From contig CBDEVT010000001.1 in NCBI GenBank assembly GCA_965243825.1, positions 3,162,001 through 3,226,000 on the forward strand: a stretch of 64,000 nucleotides of DNA, in the 5' to 3' direction. Both the position numbers and the translations under genes were made by a program. Below, in pieces: positions 26,563-33,635 of the stretch (position 1 is its first letter; every line of letters starts with the position of its first letter). This DNA comes from JAJCYX01 sp965243825 (GTDB lineage: Bacteria; Chloroflexota; Dehalococcoidia; Lucifugimonadales; Lucifugimonadaceae). Below the pieces are notes generated by a model. The model saw only the letters and a list, made by a program, of their open reading frames with translations, ran no database searches and was not told the origin of the DNA.

Positions 26563-26590
26563 TTGACTTTTGGAACATTTGTTCTATTAT
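26563..26590 (+). promoter_or_regulatory. SOS-type promoter: LexA box inside the -35/-10 spacer
   Basis: TTGACT (26563-26568) and TATTAT (26585-26590) are spaced by 16 bp, a good sigma-70-type promoter. The spacer contains GAACATTTGTTC (26573-26584), which fits the GAAC-N4-GTTC LexA operator of Gram-positive bacteria and would block RNA polymerase directly. It lies 40 bp before the ATG of the DUF72 gene that leads the ImuB/DnaE2 operon. This is strong sequence and context evidence for SOS control. Confidence 0.8.
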
Positions 26591-26629
26591 CGCTTGTCCA
26601 CCTTCTATCGGAAGCGGAAGAAGAGTCAT

Positions 26630-27463
26630 ATGGAACATGCACACAGCCAATCGTCTACTGGGGCAATAGCAGCGCTTTCCGTAGATCGAGCTGAACTTTT
26701 CATAGGGTCGCATGGGTGGTCCAGTACGGAACTGAACTGGATGTATCCGAAGGGCCTTAAGCAGATAGGAAAGCTGCAGTTCTATTCGCAGATGTTCAAC
26801 GCTGTCGAAGTGGATCAGACTTTTTATGGACTTGACTGCCTGAAGCCCTATAGAAGCTGGCTCGAAGTAGTTCCGCAAGGCTTTCGTTTCGCTCTGAAGA
26901 CACCTCGAGTGATCACTCACGAAAAACGTCTTCATGATGTAGATGGGGAGATGACTGAGTTCCTGAATGCAGCCAGAAAGTTTGGAGACTACCTCGGCCC
27001 AATTCTGGTTCAGTTGTCACCGCACTTCAATGTTGAGCAAGCAGAGTGGCTCAGAAAGTTCTTACCGAAATTGCCATTCGGTGAAATGCAGTTTGCCATT
27101 GAGGTGAGAGATCACTTCCTCTGGTCGGAAGAGCTTCCCTATTTAATGGAGAAGTTTCCTTTCATTCCGGTTACCACCAACCTCGTGTCATCACCGCAAG
27201 GTCTACGGGTCGCCAATGGCATCGCGTATGTACGCTGGCTTGGGCCGCGCATCGACTTCGAGGGGTCATTAAAGACGCCTGAGCAGTTCTATGAAGAGTC
27301 CCTGGCCTGGTCAGAGAGCATTCGCAATCTCCAGAGCACAGGCGAAGCCGCTGCTGTCTACACCTTCGTTAACCACGAGTATTTCGGTCCTGGTGTAATT
27401 GGCGCCGCGCGGCTCAGGAATCTGCTCGGAGACCCGGTCGAGTTTCCGGGGACGCTTTTCTAG
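26630..27463 (+). CDS. DUF72 family protein, first gene of SOS mutasome operon
   Basis: The ATG at 26630 follows GAAGCGGAAGAAG and gives 277 residues. An upstream TTG in the same frame lies inside the promoter and is rejected. DUF72 (YecE-like TIM-barrel) hallmarks are FIGSHGWSSTELNWMYP, FNAVEVDQTFYGL, FRFALKTPRVITHEKRL, LVQLSPHFN and VYTFVNHEYFGPGV. The biochemical role of DUF72 is not established; some authors suspect a nucleic-acid or nuclease role. It sits 2 bp before imuB and directly behind the LexA box, where imuA or imuA' would be in better-known mutasome operons. Confidence 0.85.
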   Translation: MEHAHSQSSTGAIAALSVDRAELFIGSHGWSSTELNWMYPKGLKQIGKLQFYSQMFNAVEVDQTFYGLDCLKPYRSWLEVVPQGFRFALKTPRVITHEKRLHDVDGEMTEFLNAARKFGDYLGPILVQLSPHFNVEQAEWLRKFLPKLPFGEMQFAIEVRDHFLWSEELPYLMEKFPFIPVTTNLVSSPQGLRVANGIAYVRWLGPRIDFEGSLKTPEQFYEESLAWSESIRNLQSTGEAAAVYTFVNHEYFGPGVIGAARLRNLLGDPVEFPGTLF

Positions 27464-27465
27464 CC

Positions 27466-28728
27466 ATGACTGATCGAATACATCACGCCCCACAGATTGC
27501 CTGCATTCGGATACCGAACTTTTGCTGGCAGGTTGAAAAGGATAGGAATTCGGACTTACCAGAGGACCGGCCTGTATTTGTCACATGCTCAATGCTGGAC
27601 CTGTCAGAGACCGACTTCTTTGTGGGGCAAGCATCTCAGGACAGGACAGGGCTCTCAGAAAGAGTTGTATTGGATTTTTCGCCAGGTATCAGCGATGTGG
27701 AACGAGGTACTCCGGTAGATGTAGCCACATCTCGACACAGTGATGCACTGCTTACGCAGGCAGATATACCCCTGTATCTGTCTGTCTTCGATGAGTTGGT
27801 TTCACGCTTCGAGCAGCTGATCCCGGCTGTTGAGATAGCAGGCCCCGGGGTTGCATACATAGACCTGAATGGCCTTGACCGCCTGTACGGAACGCCCGAC
27901 ATGATCATAAGGCGATTAGGTGAAGTCGCTGATGATTTAGATCTGCGGATAGGTATCGGCCAGAACAAGTGGCAGGCGGTCCTTGCGTCAACAGTTAGCA
28001 CATCTCGCAATGCAGCGAAGATCACCGGCGATCCGACCAACTTCATAGGAAAGTTCTCAATAGACCGTCTTCCCGTTCCTTACTCGGTCATTCAGCAATT
28101 GCGTAGTTTCGGTCTGCACCAGCTTTCGGATGTAGCCGCCATTCCACAGGGGGCAGTGGAGGCTCAATTCGGACTCGACGGCAGGCTGATCTGGCAACTT
28201 GCCAATGGCGTTGATGACCAGCCACTTGTTCCGCGTAAGATCACAGACTCAGTCACCGAATACTTTGAATTCCCTGATATCACAGCCAGCATGCTCGCAG
28301 TCATATCAGGAGTAGAAAGCCTGCTTGCTAGAGCTTTCAGTCGGCCGCAAATGCAACGCCGCTACGCGCGGAAAGCCCATCTGCAAGCGGAGATCTTCCA
28401 GAAGCAGCCCTGGTCTGTGGAAGTAGCGTTCAGCGAACCAGTTGGATCTAAGAATCGGGCGCTTTTCAGCATCAAATCGAAGCTTGCTGACGCCGAGTTT
28501 CCAGGAGCTCTTGAAGACATTCGACTGACTCTCACCGACCTGAGTTCAGAGCCATGGAAGCAGGAATCGATGTGGAAGGAGGTCCAACGAGAAGACAATT
28601 TGCAGCAGGCTATGAGCCAGCTTGCTGCGCGCATCCGTACCGATCCTCCTATATACCAGGTGCGAGAGCTTGAACCCTGGTCACGCATTCCAGAACGACG
28701 GCATGCCCTTGTACAACTGAGTCAGTAA
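27466..28728 (+). CDS. imuB: ImuB-like Y-family polymerase homologue, probably catalytically inactive
   Basis: The 420-residue protein has Y-family architecture (palm, thumb, little finger at about 270-400). The usual catalytic aspartate near the N-terminus is replaced (IACIRIPNFCWQVE), and the second acidic site reads AYIDLNGLDRLYG instead of carrying the S-x-D-E pair. Loss of catalytic acidic residues is a known property of ImuB, which acts as an adaptor bridging the beta clamp and DnaE2. Conserved Y-family elements remain, such as RIGIGQNKWQAVLAS, LPVPYSVIQQLRSFGLHQLSDVAAIP and the hinge. It is co-transcribed with dnaE2, as in mycobacteria. Confidence 0.88.
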   Translation: MTDRIHHAPQIACIRIPNFCWQVEKDRNSDLPEDRPVFVTCSMLDLSETDFFVGQASQDRTGLSERVVLDFSPGISDVERGTPVDVATSRHSDALLTQADIPLYLSVFDELVSRFEQLIPAVEIAGPGVAYIDLNGLDRLYGTPDMIIRRLGEVADDLDLRIGIGQNKWQAVLASTVSTSRNAAKITGDPTNFIGKFSIDRLPVPYSVIQQLRSFGLHQLSDVAAIPQGAVEAQFGLDGRLIWQLANGVDDQPLVPRKITDSVTEYFEFPDITASMLAVISGVESLLARAFSRPQMQRRYARKAHLQAEIFQKQPWSVEVAFSEPVGSKNRALFSIKSKLADAEFPGALEDIRLTLTDLSSEPWKQESMWKEVQREDNLQQAMSQLAARIRTDPPIYQVRELEPWSRIPERRHALVQLSQ

Positions 28729-28739
28729 GGTGTCCGAGC

Positions 28740-29099
28740 ATGGCCGAAATTCGCACTATCAAACAACTGAATGAACCACAGGCTGTAGAGGTGCAGACTT
28801 CACCTGGCGGAATGCCGCTGAAAATCCGATTAGCAGCGTTTCATGCTGGCGAACCTCAGCGCCAAAACCGCCGGCTACACCTTAACCAGCGCAAACAGCG
28901 ATTCCGCACTATCAGGAGCGATGGGCAGTGGATGCAGGTTGTCTCAATTGAAGACCGCTGGAAGATCAATGATGAGTGGTGGCGTGGCGAAAAGCTGGAG
29001 ATCGAAAGACTCTATTTCGACGTCATTCTCGAAAACAGCCAGAGAATGACCGTCTTTCATGATCTGGTGCGAGATACCTGGTCAAGGCAGGCTGAGTAA
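28740..29099 (+). CDS. DUF6504-like small basic protein between imuB and dnaE2
   Basis: The 119-residue protein starts 11 bp after imuB and overlaps dnaE2 by one base (TAATG). It is basic and beta-rich, with QVVSIEDRWKINDEWWRGEKLEIERLYFDV as a strongly characteristic segment (described here in parts: RWKINDEWW and RLYFDVIL). Small proteins of this kind, annotated DUF6504, recur between imuB and dnaE2. A role as a mutasome accessory is inferred from context only. Confidence 0.75.
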   Translation: MAEIRTIKQLNEPQAVEVQTSPGGMPLKIRLAAFHAGEPQRQNRRLHLNQRKQRFRTIRSDGQWMQVVSIEDRWKINDEWWRGEKLEIERLYFDVILENSQRMTVFHDLVRDTWSRQAE

Positions 29100-32000
29100 T
29101 GCCGTCTCCAGAACGCCTTCCACGAGCAGGAGAGATTAACGGTTCACCTGGTGGAGACCGGACTCCCAAAACCCGTCGCCGGATTGAAGACAGTCGGAGC
29201 GGATACAAAAAACCGAACTGGGAGAGCAAGGTATACGACGGCTGGATCAGCGGTGGTCGCAGCATGGTGCGTTACGCTGACGCATCGGATGATGAGTTCC
29301 CTGAGCGTGATCGCCCTCCCGAGACTCCTTATGCAGAACTCCATTGCCACACCAACTACTCATTCAAAGAGGGAGCCTCAGAGGCCTGGGACCTACTCGT
29401 TCGCGCAAAGAAGCTAGGGATCCATGCCATCGCCATTACGGACCACGACAATCTGTGCGGTGCCATGGAGTTCTCCCAGATGGCACGCGAGATCGGCATC
29501 CAGGCCATCGTCGGCGTCGAAGTCACTCTGGTAACACCTTCTCTAAGCGGCCTTGGTGGTCAGCATCTAACTCTTCTTGCCGCAACTACTACTGGATACA
29601 GCAACATCTGCAAGCTGATTACCAGAGCGCACATGGATCCCGAAGAGAGGAACCAGCCAGCGCTCGATCCAGAGCATCTCGCTGCCCACTCTGAAGGTGT
29701 GATCTGCCTTTCAGGGTGTAGCCGCAGCCAGATATCTGAACTTTTGTTGCACAACGACTACGCCACTGCCAGGGAAGTCGCACTGCAGTACATCGAGTGG
29801 TTTGGCAGGGATAGCTTCTTCCTTGAAATTCAGCAGAACCTTGTACGAGGCGATACCTATCGCAATCAACAGATGGCGCGGCTTGGGCGTGAACTCGGTA
29901 TAGGGATAGTGGCTACAAACAACGTCCACTATCACGACCAATCGCGCTCACGGCTTAATGATGCGCTGGTAGCGATACAGCACAACAGATCACTTGAGGA
30001 GACACATCGGGAACGGAGGCCAAACGACCAGTTCTTTCTGAAGTCACCAGAAGTGATGGCCGCTCTGCATGCAGAACATCCAGAGGCTATTGCCAATACA
30101 GTCGCCATTGCTGAGCGCTGCAAAGAGTTCGACCTGGTTTCAGACATCAAGAAGATCTACAAGTTCCCCGACTACGATGCTCCAAAGGGCCATACCGCTA
30201 TCTCCTGGCTGAAGGAGATCTGCTACGAAGCGGCGGAGTACAAGTATGCGAGTGCCAGTGATGACACTTGGACGAGGCTGAGGGCACGTCTTGATAAAGA
30301 GTTCAGGCTTATCGAGAAGCACAACCTGGCCGGCTTTCTCCTCCAATACCACGACATCATCAAAATCGCGCATCAGGTGCAGATCGACCTTGGTATCGTC
30401 TCGGCGGACACCAGGATCGAGGATCATCCACCCGGGCGCGGGCGCGGATCATCTGTAGCGCTTGTCGTTGGATACCTGATCGGCCTGTCTCATATCGACC
30501 CTCTTCAATTCAACCTCAAGCTTGATCGTTTCCTTCCTTCCGATGCCAATCCTGAGGATTTGCCGGCTTTGGACATAGACCTTGATTTCCCGCGTGAGAT
30601 ACGAGAAGAGTTAATACTTCGCGTTCACCGGCGCAAAGGCCCCGAACTGGCAGCGCTTACGGGGATGATCGCCACGTACAAAGTGCGTGGCGCCATTCGC
30701 GATCTAGGCAAGGCGCTGAACTTGCCCCAGGAAGACCTTGGCAAGCTGATCAAGAAGATGGATGGCCATGCAGGAATCAGGGACATAGCACATGAGATGT
30801 CACAACTGTCCGATTACAGGCACAGGTTGGATGCGCAGGTGTGGCAGCACCTTATAGAGCTGGCTCTGCAACTAAACAGATTTCCTAAATACCTCGCACA
30901 GCACCCTGGCGGAATGATCCTCAGCGCAGTGCCCCTCGATGAAGTAGCCCCTATGCAGAAGAGCGCCATCGAGGGCAGGTTTATCGTCCAGTGGGAGAAG
31001 AACAGCGCCGAAGATGCCGGGCTAGTGAAGATCGATTTCCTGGCACTGGGCGCTTTATCTCAAATGACTGAAGCATTGCAACTAATACGTGAGTCGCAGG
31101 AAGAACCTATCGATCTCTCGCGGATCGATTTTGAGGATAAGGCAGTCTACAGACGCATACACGATGCAGACACTATCGGCATCTTCCAGATCGAGTCAGC
31201 AGCACAGATGCAGACAGTGGTTCGTCTGAAACCAGAGAACCTTGAAGAGATGGCATGGGAAGTTGGCGCAGTCAGACCGGGCGTTGGCGTAAACGACGGT
31301 GTTTCGATGCTGCTACGTAGACACCTTGGCCAAGAGGATGTCACTTACGATCACAAGTCTGAGAAGCCTGCTCTTGAGCGCACTCTCGGAGTCCCGCTAT
31401 TCCAGGACCAGCTTGCTGAGTTGGCTGTGCATGTCGCAGGGATGACTCACATTGAAGGGGACCGGATGCGACGCGCATTCACGCATCGCAACAGTGAAAG
31501 ACTAACTGCTAAGTGGCGCAAAAAATTCATTCAAAGGGCTGTGGATAGAAACGTCCCATTGGAGGCTGCTAAAAAGATCTTTGGCAAGTTCCACGGTCTG
31601 TATCAGTTTCCAGAAGCCCACGCGTACGCCTTTGGTATCACTGCCTACCAGATGTCCTGGCTAAAGCATTACTACCCGCTTGAGTTTTTCGTCGCCATCT
31701 TCAACAACCAGCCCATGGGCTTCTACAACCTGGAAACCTTGAAGGAAGATGCCAAACGGCACGGTATCGAAGTTCTACAACCAGACGTAAACCGGAGCCA
31801 GGCTTGGGCATCCATTGAAAACGATTCAATGCGATTGGGACTTCGGCATGTGTACGGAATGACCGAACCTAACTCTGAGGTGGTGTTGTCATCACGCGAT
31901 AGGTTTGGGCGGTTCGATTCACTGGCCGACTTCATCAAACGGACAGGTGTCCCCAGAAAAGCTCTGGAGAACCTCGCAAAGTCTGGAGCCTTTGACTGTT

Positions 32001-32656
32001 TCCAGAACCAGTCAGCAAACCATCTTGAGGAAGAGACCGGGATGGACGTCCCGCAATCGAGCCCAGAACCTCACAAGAAGCAGTGGAAGTACTTCAACCG
32101 TGAGATTGCCAATCCTCAAGTGGTTGCGCAAACAGAAGATATGACAGACCGTCGCTCACTCCTCTGGGAAGCCAATCTCCGATACCGGCCCGTAAGTCAA
32201 CAGCACACATTCGATGTTTTCGATCAGAATCACTTGCCAGACCTCCCGGCTGAGACCAAGTGGGAGCAGATGATGGGCGAGTACAGCTCAATGGGCATTC
32301 ACCCCGAGAGTCATATTTTGGCTCGCCTGCGCCCGTCTCTGCCTGCTGACGTGATCCAAAGTAACGAAGTATCAAACTATGAAGAAGATGACAGAGTCAG
32401 GGTCGCCGGGTTAGTCATTCGCAGGCAGCGCCCTTCAGGCCAAGCAACATTCATCACACTGGAGGATGAATTCGGGCATAGTCCATTGGTCATATGGCCA
32501 GATGTCTACAAACGCGTACGTCTGAACACCGTAGACCAACTCCTGATGGCGACAGGCACCATCTCAAAGCGCGAAGGCACGCTGAACATCGTCGTAGAAG
32601 AGATCACACCAATTAAGTCTGAGTCACCCGCCTTGACCACGAAGGACTGGGGCTAG
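29099..32656 (+). CDS. dnaE2: Error-prone DNA polymerase DnaE2
   Basis: The 1,185-residue C-family polymerase has an N-terminal PHP domain (AELHCHTNYSFKEGAS, AITDHDNLCGAMEF) and a palm with the catalytic triad Asp492/494/496 in ALDIDLDFP. The fingers region carries YQFPEAHAYAFGITAYQMSWLKHYYPLEF, then a helix-hairpin-helix part (LADFIKRTGVPRKALENLAKSGAFD) and an OB fold near the end (VRVAGLVIRRQRPSGQATFITLEDE). The PHP start, length and C-terminal ending without a DnaE1-type tail fit DnaE2. It performs translesion synthesis after SOS induction. It has a 70-residue N-terminal extension rich in charged residues. The start is coupled to the preceding gene. Confidence 0.95.
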   Translation: MPSPERLPRAGEINGSPGGDRTPKTRRRIEDSRSGYKKPNWESKVYDGWISGGRSMVRYADASDDEFPERDRPPETPYAELHCHTNYSFKEGASEAWDLLVRAKKLGIHAIAITDHDNLCGAMEFSQMAREIGIQAIVGVEVTLVTPSLSGLGGQHLTLLAATTTGYSNICKLITRAHMDPEERNQPALDPEHLAAHSEGVICLSGCSRSQISELLLHNDYATAREVALQYIEWFGRDSFFLEIQQNLVRGDTYRNQQMARLGRELGIGIVATNNVHYHDQSRSRLNDALVAIQHNRSLEETHRERRPNDQFFLKSPEVMAALHAEHPEAIANTVAIAERCKEFDLVSDIKKIYKFPDYDAPKGHTAISWLKEICYEAAEYKYASASDDTWTRLRARLDKEFRLIEKHNLAGFLLQYHDIIKIAHQVQIDLGIVSADTRIEDHPPGRGRGSSVALVVGYLIGLSHIDPLQFNLKLDRFLPSDANPEDLPALDIDLDFPREIREELILRVHRRKGPELAALTGMIATYKVRGAIRDLGKALNLPQEDLGKLIKKMDGHAGIRDIAHEMSQLSDYRHRLDAQVWQHLIELALQLNRFPKYLAQHPGGMILSAVPLDEVAPMQKSAIEGRFIVQWEKNSAEDAGLVKIDFLALGALSQMTEALQLIRESQEEPIDLSRIDFEDKAVYRRIHDADTIGIFQIESAAQMQTVVRLKPENLEEMAWEVGAVRPGVGVNDGVSMLLRRHLGQEDVTYDHKSEKPALERTLGVPLFQDQLAELAVHVAGMTHIEGDRMRRAFTHRNSERLTAKWRKKFIQRAVDRNVPLEAAKKIFGKFHGLYQFPEAHAYAFGITAYQMSWLKHYYPLEFFVAIFNNQPMGFYNLETLKEDAKRHGIEVLQPDVNRSQAWASIENDSMRLGLRHVYGMTEPNSEVVLSSRDRFGRFDSLADFIKRTGVPRKALENLAKSGAFDCFQNQSANHLEEETGMDVPQSSPEPHKKQWKYFNREIANPQVVAQTEDMTDRRSLLWEANLRYRPVSQQHTFDVFDQNHLPDLPAETKWEQMMGEYSSMGIHPESHILARLRPSLPADVIQSNEVSNYEEDDRVRVAGLVIRRQRPSGQATFITLEDEFGHSPLVIWPDVYKRVRLNTVDQLLMATGTISKREGTLNIVVEEITPIKSESPALTTKDWG

Positions 32657-32785
32657 GCAATTGATAGCTGTCGTTGCGCCACACTGCTGCTCCAAAGATT
32701 GAACCCAGCCGGGCCAGCCATGTAACAAGGCGCTTATATCTCAGCTATCGCAGGAGGATCCGCAGGATGGGTCGCTAGTGGAATT

Positions 32786-33121
32786 TTGTTTACTGGTGAC
32801 ACAATTGTAGTAGTAGGTGGCAATCGGGTTGCTGGACAGTCTGTACAAATTGATATGAATATTATTGGATTCTTTGCAATCGTAATACTGATAGGATTGG
32901 CTGTGTTTGTTCTCACAGTCATCGCTGAGCAGCGAAATGCGATAAGCCAGAGGGCTAGAAATATTGTGCTCGGTTTATACATGACAAGCATTGTGATCGG
33001 TATTGGCATCATCGAACGCGCGCCCGCATATGTGACTGCTGGCCTCGTTCTTACTGTGCCCTTGGGGTTTTTGTTATCGAATATGTTGTGGTATTCAAGC
33101 AATTTCAAAAAGAAGAAATGA
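32786..33121 (+). CDS. Small AT-rich multi-pass membrane protein with unclear start
   Basis: From a TTG at 32786 the frame gives 111 residues with three hydrophobic helices (IIGFFAIVILIGLAVFVLTVIA, IVLGLYMTSIVIGIGIIE, AGLVLTVPLGFLLSNMLWY) and a KKKK tail. The frame stays open upstream to 32726 and encodes another helix (YISAIAGGSAGWVASGILF), so the true N-terminus is probably earlier, yet no ATG, GTG or TTG fits there. Codons are A/T-rich unlike all neighbours, which suggests recent acquisition or relaxed selection. No family is recognised. Confidence 0.5.
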   Translation: MFTGDTIVVVGGNRVAGQSVQIDMNIIGFFAIVILIGLAVFVLTVIAEQRNAISQRARNIVLGLYMTSIVIGIGIIERAPAYVTAGLVLTVPLGFLLSNMLWYSSNFKKKK

Positions 33122-33454
33122 ATAACAAACTTTGAAACGAGGTACATGAAGTTCATCATCATGAAGTACCTGTGTCTAGCCTCAATCTAAAGTGTGAAGC
33201 GCTTGCATAAATCAATGACATTGTGTGACCAGCTGTAATTTTATTTCAAAAATTCTTGATACTGTCCCGTTAGGCCCACCAACTTCTCGATCCTCATTTC
33301 AGGTTGCTGTTTTCGACCCTCCGAGTCCCGAGGGGCGCCGACTATTGTCCGATGAGTGGCAGGGATAGCTATGTGCTGATGTTCAAACCCGCATCACTCG
33401 TCGGTACAGGTGAGGTGAACGGGGGATTCATACGTGAACTCATCTTCAAGCATT

Positions 33455-33582
33455 CAGCAATTGCTTGGTGGGCCCGGGAAGACGAAACGGGATACTTTCA
33501 CAGACAGGTTTCGACTTTAAGACCAAAGTAGAGTCCGCATCTCCTCAGCTCCAGTAGCGGGATTGGCAGAACACTTGACATG
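33455..33582 (+). repeat. Dispersed repeat copy A (long form)
   Basis: This copy matches the one at 44300-44418 over about 120 bp. It starts at TTGGTGGGCCCGGGAAGAC, continues through CTTTCACAGACAGG and ends in CCTCAGCTCCAG plus ATTGGCAGAACAC. In one frame it reads WWAREDETGYFHRQVSTL. It lies between the AT-rich membrane protein and the convergent LuxR gene. No other feature is seen in 33122-33454. Confidence 0.65.
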
Positions 33583-33635
33583 AGAGTGAGAACAGCGCGG
33601 AAACGGGCTTCGAGCAAGATCGGTTGGAAGTCACC

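Noticed and set aside
26570..26629. Upstream start for the DUF72 gene
   Set aside because: The TTG lies inside the promoter and LexA box; the ATG at 26630 has a ribosome site and begins with normal family sequence.
33304..33531. 75-codon plus-strand frame as a gene
   Set aside because: Its second half is the dispersed repeat copy A, and the homologous copy at 44300 has stops in the same frame, so it is not under coding constraint.
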